A stretch of DNA of 64,000 nucleotides. Source: Bradyrhizobium sp. AS23.2 (lineage in GTDB: Bacteria > Pseudomonadota > Alphaproteobacteria > Rhizobiales > Xanthobacteraceae). The position numbers and the translations under genes are program-made. Positions 49,464-59,479 of this stretch are shown here, piece after piece (position 1 is the first letter of the stretch; the number at the start of each line of letters is the position of its first letter). The notes under the pieces were generated by a model. That model did not search any database. It had not been told where the DNA came from and saw only the letters and a list, made by a program, of their open reading frames with translations. The stretch covers positions 43,967-107,966 of the forward strand of contig NZ_LGHM01000035.1 in assembly GCF_001908185.1 (NCBI RefSeq). The letters are read 5' to 3'.

Positions 49464-51701
49464 CTACACGGCCAGATGCCGTGACGCCGCGAGCCCGGCA
49501 AGCGCCTCCTCGAGCTTCTCGCGATCGAGCGGCTTGATCAGGAATCCATTCATGCCCGCCTCGAAGCACGCATAGCGATCCTCCACCAGCGTATTGGCGG
49601 TGAGCGCCAGGATCGGCGTGTGGCGGCCGCCCGTGGCTGCCTCATGCGCGCGGATGCGTTCTGTTGCCTCGATGCCGTCGAGCTGCGGCATCTGGATGTC
49701 CATCAGCACGAGATCATAGGGCGTGCCCGCGGATGAAGCGGCGAGCCAGGATTCCAGTGCGGCCTCGCCGTGGACGGCGATGACGACGCGATGTCCGAGC
49801 TTGCTCAGCAGCGAGCGCATCAAGAGTGCGTTGATCTCGTTATCCTCTGCGACGAGGATTGAAAGGCCTTTCGCCGGCACCGCACCTGCGGTGGATTCAA
49901 CCGGAGGCTCCGGCGCCAGATCGGGCGAGGCGACCTCCGGCGTCAGCGCCAGGCGTGCGGCGAGCGAGGCCGCGCGCAGCGGCTTCACCAGAAAGCCGGT
50001 GAAGGCCGCCGAAATCTTCTCGTGGCGCGAGCTCGACGTCAGCAGCACCAGCCGTTGGGCCGCATGCGCGCGGGCGACCTCGCCCAGGCGGTCGACAACA
50101 CCAGGACCGAGCGCACGGTCGATCAGCACCGCATGCCATGATCGCTCGGGCAGCAGTGCCTCAGCGACTGACGCGTCGGAGACCATGCAGGTCTGGCCGC
50201 CCCAGCGCTCCAGCCGCCGCGCGATCAGCGATGCCTCGATGCCGTCGGCAATCAGGAGGATCGACTTGCCGGCGAGGTCGGGACTCGGGAATGCCGACGG
50301 TCCTGCGCCGGCTTGCGATGCCGCTAGCGGGACCGCGACGTCGAAGGTCGAGCCCTTGCCCGGCTCGCTCTCCAGTGTGATCCGGCCGCCCATGCGGTTG
50401 ACGATGCGCTCGCTGATGGCAAGGCCGAGCCCGGTGCCGCCATAGGTGCGGGCAACGCGCTCGTCGGCCTGCTCGAACTCGCGGAAGATGCGCGACTGCG
50501 CTTCCGGCGCGATGCCGATGCCGGTGTCGCGGACCAGGAAGCTGATCTCGTTCGGCCAGATGCCGGGCTCGACGATCAGCGCGACACCGCCGCTCGCAGT
50601 GAACTTGATGGCGTTGCCGGCGAGGTTGAGCAGCACCTGCCGCAGCCGCGCCGCGTCGCCGATGACCTCCAGCGATAGGCGCTCGTCGACATAGGCGGCG
50701 ATCTCGAGCTTCTTCGCCTGCGCCCGGGGCGCGAGCAGCTCGGTGATCTCCTCGATCAGGGTGAAGAGCGCAAAAGGACGTTGTTCGAGATCGAGCTTGC
50801 CGGCCTCGATCCTGGAATAGTCGAGCAGCTCCTCGATCAGCGCCATCAGCGCTTCGCCGGAGGTTTTCACCGCCCTGGCGTAAGTCGTTTGCTCCGGCGT
50901 CAGCGTGGTGTCGAGCAGCAGCCCGCCCATGCCGATGATGCCGTTGAGCGGCGTGCGGATCTCATGCGAGGCCATCGCAAGGAAGCGCGACTTGGCGCGG
51001 TTGGCGGCGTCGGCCTGATCGCGCGCGTCGGACAGCGCACGCTCGGTCTCGGTGCGGTCCGTGACGTCGCGTCCCACGCTCTGCAATTCGGCGGGCTGGC
51101 CGGCATCGAGGCGGACATAGCCTTCGCGCCAGGCGATCCAGCGCGCGCCGAGCGGTGTGGCGATCTTCTGGTCGTGGATGCGCGTGCCGCTGGCTTCGCG
51201 GGCGCTGTCGCCCTGCTCTAGCAGGTCGAAATCGAAGCGCGTGCCGATCAGCGCACTGCGCGCCTGTCCCGCGAGGGCGCAATAAGCGTCGTTGGCAAAG
51301 GTGATGCGGCCCTGATGATCGCGCAGCACGATCAGGTCGCCCTGCTGTTCGAACAGGCTGCGGGCGCGTTCCTCGGCTTCCTTCAGCTCCCAATTGCGGT
51401 CGATAAGCACCTCGTTGTGGGCGGCCAGCGTGCGCAGCCGCTTGTTGACGAAGCGCAGCCGCATGCTCAGCGTGGCCAGGCCAAGGCAGGCGAGCGCGAA
51501 CAGGAAGCTGGCGCCGATCGCGAATGCGTTGGGATCGTAGCCGGAATTCTCGGACCGGCTGCCGGAGACGAAACCGTAGGCGGCGCCAAAGGTCGCCGAG
51601 AAGATCATGAAGGAGCGGATCGCGAAGGCGGTCTTGGGATAGCGGCGCCTGAAGCGGCGCATGCGCACCTTGATCCGGAACGTTCGACCCATCGCCATCA
51701 A
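49464..51701 (-). CDS. Hybrid sensor histidine kinase with PAS and two receiver domains
   Basis: The 745-residue membrane kinase has an arginine-rich N-terminus, two membrane helices (about 28-45 and 62-82), a PAS domain (about 110-215), HisKA with [15 protein letters not shown] (phosphorylated His near 255), a HATPase (about 365-475, [20 protein letters not shown] and [14 protein letters not shown]), a degenerate receiver (about 490-600, with VLIDRALG) and a standard C-terminal receiver with [14 protein letters not shown] near 675. The first receiver lacks a clean acidic triad. No cognate regulator is adjacent except the LuxR-type gene upstream, which lacks a receiver. ATG at 51701 is one of three close starts. 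Confidence 0.92.
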   Translation of the reverse strand: MMAMGRTFRIKVRMRRFRRRYPKTAFAIRSFMIFSATFGAAYGFVSGSRSENSGYDPNAFAIGASFLFALACLGLATLSMRLRFVNKRLRTLAAHNEVLIDRNWELKEAEERARSLFEQQGDLIVLRDHQGRITFANDAYCALAGQARSALIGTRFDFDLLEQGDSAREASGTRIHDQKIATPLGARWIAWREGYVRLDAGQPAELQSVGRDVTDRTETERALSDARDQADAANRAKSRFLAMASHEIRTPLNGIIGMGGLLLDTTLTPEQTTYARAVKTSGEALMALIEELLDYSRIEAGKLDLEQRPFALFTLIEEITELLAPRAQAKKLEIAAYVDERLSLEVIGDAARLRQVLLNLAGNAIKFTASGGVALIVEPGIWPNEISFLVRDTGIGIAPEAQSRIFREFEQADERVARTYGGTGLGLAISERIVNRMGGRITLESEPGKGSTFDVAVPLAASQAGAGPSAFPSPDLAGKSILLIADGIEASLIARRLERWGGQTCMVSDASVAEALLPERSWHAVLIDRALGPGVVDRLGEVARAHAAQRLVLLTSSSRHEKISAAFTGFLVKPLRAASLAARLALTPEVASPDLAPEPPVESTAGAVPAKGLSILVAEDNEINALLMRSLLSKLGHRVVIAVHGEAALESWLAASSAGTPYDLVLMDIQMPQLDGIEATERIRAHEAATGGRHTPILALTANTLVEDRYACFEAGMNGFLIKPLDREKLEEALAGLAASRHLAV

Positions 51702-51742
51702 CCCTGAACTCTTGTCCGAAACCTGCCACCGCCGCGTGCGAC

Positions 51743-51817
51743 GATGTCTTGCCGACCTTGCGAACAGCTTGAGGCTTCGGGGCGGCTTCCAAACAGGGTT
51801 GACGAGGCGTTAACGCC
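51743..51817. repeat. 75-bp direct repeat, copy 1
   Basis: Identical except one base to 53565-53639, same orientation. It starts gatgtcttgccgaccttgcg and ends gttaacgcc. It lies in the upstream region of the hybrid kinase gene. Confidence 0.85.
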
Positions 51818-51924
51818 AGCGCACCGGGATGGAACCGCTTGTGCTAGGAACAGACGCTGATTTTGTGAGGGGGCAGGGCTGGTATGGACAAGCAGACGTT
51901 CGTGGAGAAGGCGCCTGCAGTTCG

Positions 51925-52722
51925 CTATCGCAACTTGCCGAGCCACAGCGCGGCGAGTGCTGAGCGATTCCGGACGCCGAACTTGGCGTAGATCGACTTG
52001 ATGTGGAAATGCGTCGTGTTCGGACTTTGGTCGAGCTTCTGCGCGATCTGCTTTTCCGTGTATCCGTCGAGCAGCCCCAGCAGCACCCTTCGCTCGGCCG
52101 ACGTCAGGGGCGAGTTGGCGATGAGCAGGCCGTGGCTGAGCAGTTGCTGCCGGTAGAACCATCTCAGCCCACGCATCACGAAGCCCAGAAGCTCGCTGTC
52201 CGGCGCAGAGAAGCGGGGTGCCTGCACATCGCGAAACACGAAGAGATGAATCCGCACATCGTCGTTGAGCGCGCAACGCACCGAGATGCTGTCGCCGTGG
52301 CCGACTTCGAGGTAGTGGCGCCGATAGTGCTCGCCTTCGAACCATTCGGGTGGCAGTGCCTCGAAGAGCAGGCGGGTGCGGAACGGCTCGTCCCCTGACA
52401 CGGCCAGGGTCTGCGAGAGGTCGACGTTGGAGGACCAGAGCGTGTCGAACTGCTCCTGCACGGAAGCGGCCACCGCCGGTACCGGATGCAGGAGCCGAAT
52501 CAAGCGTGGACGCCAGCCGAACAAAGGATCCTTTGGCGCGGGCGAAGGCAATCGCACAACAACGGCCCAGAGCGCATTCTGTGCTGCGACCATGGCACAG
52601 AGCCTGGTTAGCAAATGGATCAGTGCGGCATCGCCGTCACCAGCGGAGAACTCGGCCAGCCGATCCCAAAGTGCATAGACGTCGTCGATTGGTGGATTGG
52701 TGGAATCCGCAGATGGATGCAT
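51925..52722 (-). CDS. LuxR-type transcriptional regulator
   Basis: The protein (265 residues from the ATG at 52722) ends in a LuxR helix-turn-helix (about 205-265): SAERRVLLGLLDGYTEKQIA and TTHFHIKSIYAKFGVRNRSAL are the diagnostic segments. The N-terminal 195 residues have no receiver or autoinducer-domain signature I recognise. The frame stays open far upstream; an ATG at 52992 preceded by agaagg would add 90 residues with a hydrophobic start, but the codon use there changes, so a relic or separate peptide is possible. It sits upstream of the hybrid kinase, which it may serve. Confidence 0.8.
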   Translation of the reverse strand: MHPSADSTNPPIDDVYALWDRLAEFSAGDGDAALIHLLTRLCAMVAAQNALWAVVVRLPSPAPKDPLFGWRPRLIRLLHPVPAVAASVQEQFDTLWSSNVDLSQTLAVSGDEPFRTRLLFEALPPEWFEGEHYRRHYLEVGHGDSISVRCALNDDVRIHLFVFRDVQAPRFSAPDSELLGFVMRGLRWFYRQQLLSHGLLIANSPLTSAERRVLLGLLDGYTEKQIAQKLDQSPNTTHFHIKSIYAKFGVRNRSALAALWLGKLR

Positions 52723-52992
52723 GTCGTCCCCAAAAAGAGTGAGCGGATCACCGATCTTCGGTGAGCATAAGAGAGATGGGACCACCTTTCTAGGTAGTAC
52801 CCAAGCGCATCGAGGTGCTCGATATTCAGTGTGTAGGATCCAGGGTTCGGCGAGGACGCCGTTGCTGCCGCGGTCGTCGTCCGCGGCCTGCGATGCTTCG
52901 ACCAGCGGCGCCCAGTTCGAGGCGCGCAGAAGGTCCGTGTCGGCAAGCACCAGGAGAATCAAAATCGCCAACACATCGAACTCACGCTTCAT
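52723..52992 (-). other. Possible N-terminal extension or remnant upstream of luxR-type gene
   Basis: In frame with the LuxR-type gene, MKREFDVLAILILLVLADTD starts at 52992 with a good agaagg before it, looks like a membrane or signal segment and keeps GC-rich codons for about 45 codons; downstream codon choice becomes random-looking. It may be a short separate peptide, an old gene fragment, or a real extension. I cannot decide. Confidence 0.35.
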
Positions 52993-53120
52993 GCCAGCCT
53001 TCTGCGGCGGGTCATTCGCCCATAACGCACAGGCGGTGCCGCTGCACCACGCGCTGGTTGGTGGCCAGCAGCAACTGGACTGCGGTTTCGCTTCCCCAGC
53101 CGCGGTGTGATCCATCCGAG

Positions 53121-53435
53121 ATGACCTTGCTCTCCATTCCGGTCCCCTGGGCGGCAGACTCAATGATCGCCTGGCTCTACATTATGACCAACGCGGCGCG
53201 CGTCTTCACCTATGTGCCGCAATTGATGGCGGTCTGGCGCAGCACAGACGGCGCACGCGACATCTCCCTGTTCACCTGGGGATCATGGGTCGTGGCCAAC
53301 GCGACCGCTGTGGCCTACGGTACTTTCGTCATCTACGACCTGTTCTTCACGCTGATCGCGGTGCTCAACCTGGTGTGCTGTGCGGCGGTGACCGTGCTGG
53401 GCGCGCAGCGTCGGAGAGTGTTCCGGGCCGGTTGA
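53121..53435 (+). CDS. Small PQ-loop (SemiSWEET-like) membrane protein
   Basis: The 104-residue protein has three hydrophobic helices and a PQ-loop motif, TYVPQLMAVWRSTDGARDIS near 32-51, the hallmark of SWEET/SemiSWEET and related transporters, which form dimers of three-helix units. The short length fits one unit. Substrate cannot be inferred; sugars are typical of SemiSWEETs. Start at the ATG at 53121; the frame is open far upstream without similarity. It is divergent from the LuxR-type gene and ends shortly before the second 75-bp repeat. Confidence 0.7.
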   Translation: MTLLSIPVPWAADSMIAWLYIMTNAARVFTYVPQLMAVWRSTDGARDISLFTWGSWVVANATAVAYGTFVIYDLFFTLIAVLNLVCCAAVTVLGAQRRRVFRAG

Positions 53436-53564
53436 AGTCGTTGCGCCGACGGGCACTGACAAACGGGTCATCGAGCAGCGCCTGCTGCGTCGCGCGGGAT
53501 GGATGCTACCCAACGCCGTTCCTTCGAGCAGTTCCTGCCGCGGACGCCTGAGCGACGATACGTT

Positions 53565-53639
53565 GATGTCTTGCCGACCTTGCGAACAGCTTGAGGCTTC
53601 GGGGCGGCTTCCAGACAGGGTTGACGAGGCGTTAACGCC
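53565..53639. repeat. 75-bp direct repeat, copy 2
   Basis: Same 75 bases as 51743-51817 with one mismatch (cttccagaca versus cttccaaaca). It ends at the stop codon of the downstream minus-strand hypothetical gene. Confidence 0.85.
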
Positions 53640-54107
53640 TCAGAGCGAAGCGGCCTGGAGAGGACGCAGGCCGCCATGGGCGCCGACGATCAGCGCGGCC
53701 GCCTCGCGCTGCGAGAACGTCCTCGAGCGCACATAGATACGGTAGTCGGCGGGGCCGTCGGTGGAGAGATAGATCACCGGACCGCCGTCGACCGGCTGCG
53801 CAGCGATCGCAATGAGGCGTGTCGCCGGATTGGCCTGGCAGGATTCCGGCTCGGAGCCGAGACCATCGTCGACCACGGCGAAGTCCGCGGCGTCCGCGTC
53901 GTCGGTGATCTGGACCCGCACCGTGGCCCGTGCCGGATCCTCGGTGAAGGCGACATGCACGCCGGCGGTCCAGAACAGGGAGGTCAACTCGACGGAGGTT
54001 TCGCCCAGCGCGATGCAGGGATGCGAGACCGATCCGATCTCGCTGCGGGCAAACACCGCTGCCGCCAGCAGGGGAACCACCGAGGCCAGGATCTTGAAAC
54101 GCAACAT
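53640..54107 (-). CDS. Secreted hypothetical protein
   Basis: The 155-residue protein has a signal peptide (MLRFKILASVVPLLAAAVFA) and a small hydrophilic body with two cysteines (near 31 and 89) that could form a disulphide in the periplasm. No family is recognised. It is upstream of the 75-bp repeat and downstream of the comM remnant on the same strand; no functional link is evident. Confidence 0.65.
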   Translation of the reverse strand: MLRFKILASVVPLLAAAVFARSEIGSVSHPCIALGETSVELTSLFWTAGVHVAFTEDPARATVRVQITDDADAADFAVVDDGLGSEPESCQANPATRLIAIAAQPVDGGPVIYLSTDGPADYRIYVRSRTFSQREAAALIVGAHGGLRPLQAASL

Positions 54108-54203
54108 GACACTCTACTCGCCGGGCCCCGGGACACGAGTTGGGCCTTATGGTTTGCAGAGCGTAAAGGAAACTCGTTACCGCCGGGTTGATGGACGGCG
54201 CGG

Positions 54204-55104
<901 letters not shown>

Positions 55105-55116
<12 letters not shown>

Positions 55117-55145
55117 ATTAAATTATCAAATGCTAATGAGTCCAG
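55105..55145. other. Island junction (attachment site) in comM
   Basis: The switch from comM coding sequence (ggatatggtgg on the plus strand) to AT-rich island DNA (acaattaaattatcaaatgc) occurs at about 55108-55118. The comM sequence at the break encodes the conserved GHH-LMIG approach to Walker A, a stretch of DNA well suited as a target. Exact crossover cannot be fixed without the other junction. Confidence 0.7.
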
Positions 55146-56864
55146 ATGGTTATAGATCAACCAAAAGGTCTTCCCAAGGCCTATTCCTACGTCAGGATGT
55201 CCACGGACCTCCAGCTGAAGGGCGACAGCCTTCGCCGTCAGCGAGAGGCCTCCGCGAGATACGCCGAAAGACATGGCCTTGAGCTAGTCGAAGACTTCGA
55301 ACTCCATGACATTGGGGTTTCTGCTTACAAGGGCAAAAATCTCGCATCAGGGGCTTTTGGACGGTTCCTGGAGGCGGTTCGGGAGGGCAAGATCGAGAAG
55401 GGATCATACCTGCTTGTCGAGTCATTCGACCGGATGAGCCGGCAGGAGCCCGTGGTGGCCCTCAAGCCCTTCATGGAGATCGTTGAGGCGGGCCTGATTC
55501 TGGTCACACTGGATGATGAGCGCGTTTTCAACGGCAAGATCAGCTTCGAAGACCTAATCATCTCGATCGCGAAGATGAGCCGGGCGAACGAGGAATCAGC
55601 CCGGAAGAGCGACCGTCTGTCACAGGCCTGGAAGGCAAAACGGGCCAGTATTGGTCAGAAGAAGCTCACGGCCCGTTGTCCGAGCTGGCTGCGTCTCACT
55701 GCAGACCGCACTGGCTTCGACGTGATCGAGGAGAGATCTGCGATCGTCCGCCGGATTTTCGACGAGGCTGCTTCCGGGATCGGCACGTTCACGATCGTCC
55801 GCCGACTGAACGAAGATGGCGTTCCGACCTTCACAGGCAAGGGAGGCTGGCAAAATTCGACGGTCAATAAAATCCTGAGCAGCGCAGCGGCGATTGGGAC
55901 GTTCCAACCCAATCGCATGGAGGGTGGCAAACGAACGCCCGATGGCGAGCCGATCCGCAACTACTTCCCTCGTGTCGTCTCGCAGAAAGTCTTTGATACC
56001 GCGCAGCGCGACCGACTTTCACGCAGGACCAAGCCCGAGAACGGAAAGAAGGGCAGTGGAGGACCGAAAGGCAGGCACTTCACCAACCTGTTTTCGAAAC
56101 TTGCAGTCTGCGACTACTGCGGGTCGCCGATGCACTACCAAAACAAGGGTGTGCCACCAAAGGGGCAGGCGTACCTTGTGTGTTCGAATGCGGTCCGAAA
56201 TCTCGGCTGTGAAATGACCGGACGCTGGCGATATGATCAGTTCGAGACGATGTTCTTGCGTTTCGTGGAGAAGCTAGACTTGGCTTCCTTGGTCTCCTCC
56301 ACCGAGCACGCCAGCAAGAAGACCGAGCTAGGTTCGCAGCTTGATGCAACGGAAGGAAGGATGAAGCTTCTTGAAGAGGAGCTTCGCCGTGCATTCGAGC
56401 TTGGCATGAAGATGCTCGATTTTAACAGCGAATTCTTGGCTGATAGGATCAAGAAACGCGAGCAGGAGTTCGCTGAGTCGAAAACCCTTGTGCAGCACCT
56501 TCGGGCTCAAATCGCGATCCTCGAACAGACGGAATTGACGTACTACCAGCACCCTGATCAGGTCGCGCGACTAATCGAGCGTGTACGGTCGAGCAGGGGC
56601 GGTGACGTCTACAAGCTTCGCGCGCAGATCGCTTCGAAGCTCCAGTCCCTAATTAGAGAACTGCGCCTAACGGTCTTCTCGGACAACCAACGGTTCGAGG
56701 TCGCTTTCCGTGATGGACACGCAATGACCTTGTTCGTCGATCCGGAGAACCCGACAAAGTTCATCCAGAAGGTCAGTGGCGCGGGACCGGATTTCGAGAT
56801 GGTTACCGCTGATGGAGCGGTCATCCAATTGCCAGCCGACGAACCAGCGCTGGATGAGAAATAA
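55146..56864 (+). CDS. Large serine recombinase (integrase)
   Basis: The 572-residue protein is a large serine recombinase, the type that integrates phages and islands. It has the resolvase catalytic domain (about 10-155) with YVRMSTD (nucleophile Ser19) and SFDRMSRQ, the recombinase domain (about 170-300), a zinc-ribbon with CDYCGSPMHY and CSNAVRNLGC (about 320-350), and a coiled-coil-rich C-terminal part (about 390-470). Codon use is less GC-biased than the neighbouring chromosome. It lies 30 bases from the break in comM, so it probably catalysed the insertion. Confidence 0.93.
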   Translation: MVIDQPKGLPKAYSYVRMSTDLQLKGDSLRRQREASARYAERHGLELVEDFELHDIGVSAYKGKNLASGAFGRFLEAVREGKIEKGSYLLVESFDRMSRQEPVVALKPFMEIVEAGLILVTLDDERVFNGKISFEDLIISIAKMSRANEESARKSDRLSQAWKAKRASIGQKKLTARCPSWLRLTADRTGFDVIEERSAIVRRIFDEAASGIGTFTIVRRLNEDGVPTFTGKGGWQNSTVNKILSSAAAIGTFQPNRMEGGKRTPDGEPIRNYFPRVVSQKVFDTAQRDRLSRRTKPENGKKGSGGPKGRHFTNLFSKLAVCDYCGSPMHYQNKGVPPKGQAYLVCSNAVRNLGCEMTGRWRYDQFETMFLRFVEKLDLASLVSSTEHASKKTELGSQLDATEGRMKLLEEELRRAFELGMKMLDFNSEFLADRIKKREQEFAESKTLVQHLRAQIAILEQTELTYYQHPDQVARLIERVRSSRGGDVYKLRAQIASKLQSLIRELRLTVFSDNQRFEVAFRDGHAMTLFVDPENPTKFIQKVSGAGPDFEMVTADGAVIQLPADEPALDEK

Positions 56865-57251
56865 AGATTCCCAACCAGGTCACTCAGAGAACTTAAATTC
56901 CCACGCCGGAAAAGTCGCGCTGTCGGGCCAGATGATTCTTGATGGTCAATGGTTAGAGCGACTTATTCCGCGCCGCTCAACAGCATAAGCGATCTTTTCC
57001 TGCGTTGCTCGGCCCGAACTGCCGTGGGCAATAATCGGCTCAAATTAAGTAAGCGCCTGCGGAGGTCTCAGATCTGCACGAGGCACCGAAGATTCGCCCC
57101 AAGAGCCGACCATTCGAATCTCGGATTGCTCCCAAGCGTTTGGCCGCCACCTTAGTCCCCCCGAGTGTTCGTAAGCGGCATTGACGCGTCGTGTATCCAA
57201 AGGCGACAATGGGAGCCTTGTCACAGCAGGCCGAATACGCCGGGAGAATTC
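56865..57251. other. Gene-free stretch in island
   Basis: No credible reading frame. A fragment near 57110 (gaccattcgaatctcgg) looks like a tRNA T-arm but no cloverleaf could be closed around it. gggagaatt at 57242 is the ribosome site of the next gene. Confidence 0.4.
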
Positions 57252-57734
57252 ATGCTGTACGACCCCAATGTGCTTAAAACAGTGCCCGATTGCCGCTTAG
57301 CGCTGAAACGGGCGACCCAAGCCGGCGAGGTCGACTTTGTAAAGCCGTTATATGTCCGGTTAGCCCAATTGGGCGGCGTAGGCTATTCGGATCCTCTGGA
57401 GGCTGCTTTTCATTCGCTCCTGGCAGTCTACGAGCAAACCTTGAAAAGGGGCCGAGCGAGCCGCGTGCGAAAGAAGCTCCATGATCTGGGCGGCGGGACG
57501 ACTGCAGTCGAGCAAATTCTGATGGACTGGTGCCTCGCAAATAAAATGAGCTCCGGCTTCGAACGGTTGGTTAAGTTTGGGCTAAAAGATCGGGTAGGCG
57601 AATACATAGTAGGCATCGACTTTCCAGGCCGATTTTCCCCTGAGGTCGTTGAAGCCGCTCGCGCGAAGCTGATTAGGTATGAAATTGTAACTCCGGACGA
57701 GTTAACCCAGCTGATCGCTCGGCCGAGGAACTGA
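57252..57734 (+). CDS. Hypothetical protein in island
   Basis: The 160-residue product starts MLYDPNVLKTVPDCRLALKR with gggag six bases upstream. It is mostly helical and basic, with no recognised domain, membrane segment or signal. It overlaps the 3' end of the convergent resolvase by 33 bases. Function unknown; being between two recombinases it could be island-encoded accessory DNA. Confidence 0.55.
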   Translation: MLYDPNVLKTVPDCRLALKRATQAGEVDFVKPLYVRLAQLGGVGYSDPLEAAFHSLLAVYEQTLKRGRASRVRKKLHDLGGGTTAVEQILMDWCLANKMSSGFERLVKFGLKDRVGEYIVGIDFPGRFSPEVVEAARAKLIRYEIVTPDELTQLIARPRN

Positions 57735-58409
57735 AGGTCGAGCCTCGCCAGTCTCGCGACTGAGGTAGTTCTTGACCGTCTGCGGATAGAACTTCCGCCC
57801 GGTCACCGTTGTGATTCCCGCATCGTTCAGGTGCCGCGCAATCTCGCTGTACGAACGCCGCAATACATCCGCATCCAATTTCGCCCTGAGTTGGGATGCA
57901 AATTCGTCAGCGGCCTTGCGGTTCTTCGCGGCCAAATACTGACCATTCAATCCAAGAATCTTTCCCCGTCGTTTTGCCTCAGCCAAGGCCGCTTTCGTTC
58001 GCTCGGAAATCAGTCGGCGTTCCTCTTGGGCCAGCGCAGCGAAAATATGCAGTTGGAAGTCAGTGGCGTTTGGCATTTCGGCGCAGACCAGCCCAATGCC
58101 TTGGTCAAGAATGCTCGCGATGAAGCTGACGCGTCGCGAGAAGCGGTCGAGGCGCGCGATTACGATTTTGGCGTTCTCGCGCCTAGCCAACTGAATTGCG
58201 CGCTGCAGCTCGATGCGAGAATCGTCCTTGCCTGACTGCACATCGCAAAATTCCGCAATTAGCGTTCCGGCTCTAGTGACGAAATCGGAAATCTTCCGAT
58301 GCTGAGCCGCGAGTCCCAAGCCCGATTTACCTTGGCGTTCTGTGGAAACACGGAAGTAGGCGATGAATTTCGTCACGGTGCCCTCAAACCAGATGGTAGG
58401 CGCCGCCAT
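57702..58409 (-). CDS. Small serine recombinase (resolvase/invertase)
   Basis: The protein of about 235 residues has the resolvase N-terminal domain, FIAYFRVSTERQG (catalytic Ser in RVST) and IVIARLDRFSRR, and a C-terminal helix-turn-helix (SYSEIARHLNDAGITTVTGR). It is a DNA resolvase or invertase distinct from the large recombinase at 55146. ATG at 58409 has aggag ten bases upstream; a GTG at 58376 closer to the conserved region is also possible. It may maintain or invert part of the island. Confidence 0.85.
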   Translation of the reverse strand: MAAPTIWFEGTVTKFIAYFRVSTERQGKSGLGLAAQHRKISDFVTRAGTLIAEFCDVQSGKDDSRIELQRAIQLARRENAKIVIARLDRFSRRVSFIASILDQGIGLVCAEMPNATDFQLHIFAALAQEERRLISERTKAALAEAKRRGKILGLNGQYLAAKNRKAADEFASQLRAKLDADVLRRSYSEIARHLNDAGITTVTGRKFYPQTVKNYLSRETGEARPSVPRPSDQLG

Positions 58410-58617
58410 CGACGAAACGCTCCTAACATACAACGCCTAGTCCGAGCCATCTGTTGGAGTTGCTCTGGGGCTGGCGGGTTAGCGTAGCCTCAAAAGGATT
58501 CAAGAACGTACGTAAGAGAACTTTAGCAGTTCGCGGCGTGGCCTGGATCTACTATGATCTCTGAAATTTTCGGAGCAATTGCGGCTGGGACCGACTTCGA
58601 TTCGCTCCGGCTACGCG

Positions 58618-59442
58618 CTATTCGAATATAGACGGGAGAGGTAGTCTGTCGGAAATGTAGAGTGGGCTCGTTCCGTCGTGAGCCGTCAGCCATCGTTCAT
58701 AGCTGGCGATTTCGGGCTCTCCAAGATTGATGGCGAATTCCTCTCCAAAGATGCACACGACGGCGTAAAGATCGAGCTGCCCGGGCTCGGGCAACGGTTC
58801 ACATAGGATCGTGAATTCATGCAGGACCTGGTAGCCATCATCACCTTCCTGTTGGACATCGTCCTCACCGTAAATCCGCCGACGTGAGAAGGGCCATTTC
58901 TCCGGGCGATCGCCGACCCGCGCGAAATGCCGAAGCGGATCGAGCGCCGTCATATCGACGATCTTTTCATTCCACCCGTCAACCGGGAGAAGCCGCTCCG
59001 ACAACACCTCCAGACCGATCTTGGCCAGGAACCGCGACATCAAGCGCGGATCAATTGCTTCGATGATCGGAATGTACACGGAACGAGCACGCCCCGTCAG
59101 AATGGCGTCAGTAAGAACATCCCGCTCCCGCTGATTGCTCCCTCCGAAAGTAAGCTTCGAGCCGTCCAGCCATACATCGGCTGACATACGGGCCCCCGGG
59201 ACAACCCCTCGCATAGGGGGTATTAACCCGCGCTTGTTGGGCACCCATTGCCGTGAGCGGGCATGCCGAAACCATTGCGTATCCAGCAATGGCCCTTCGA
59301 CCTTGCGCGCAAAATAGTTGTTACAGGTATCGCAGACGGCGCCGCGCGGAAGCACGTGATCGATATTTCCGAGGGACTCGGGAATAATATGCTCTATACT
59401 CCTACTTTTGGTTGAGTCCCGTTTGCAGAAGATACAGCGCAT
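58618..59442 (-). CDS. HNH endonuclease-domain protein
   Basis: The 274-residue protein starts with an HNH-type zinc nuclease region: CIFCKRDSTKSRSIEHIIPE and CDTCNNYFARKVEGPLL give the CxxC...HHxxP...CxxC pattern of HNH_5. The remaining about 200 residues are unassigned and may give specificity. Start taken as ATG 59442 (MRCIFC); a longer frame start at 59523 would overlap the divergent GNAT-PIN gene. Only 37 bases separate the two divergent starts. HNH genes next to restriction or toxin modules are common in defence islands. Confidence 0.78.
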   Translation of the reverse strand: MRCIFCKRDSTKSRSIEHIIPESLGNIDHVLPRGAVCDTCNNYFARKVEGPLLDTQWFRHARSRQWVPNKRGLIPPMRGVVPGARMSADVWLDGSKLTFGGSNQRERDVLTDAILTGRARSVYIPIIEAIDPRLMSRFLAKIGLEVLSERLLPVDGWNEKIVDMTALDPLRHFARVGDRPEKWPFSRRRIYGEDDVQQEGDDGYQVLHEFTILCEPLPEPGQLDLYAVVCIFGEEFAINLGEPEIASYERWLTAHDGTSPLYISDRLPLPSIFE

Positions 59443-59479
59443 AAAGTCTGCCCGATGTTTTGCCGCCAGGTAATTGCCT

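Noticed and set aside
56940..57150. tRNA-like fragments in the island gap
   Set aside because: A T-arm-like gaccattcgaatctcgg is present but no acceptor stem, D-arm and anticodon arm could be paired around it.
58434..58617. Small gene between the resolvase and the HNH gene
   Set aside because: No frame with protein-like content and ribosome site; left as intergenic.
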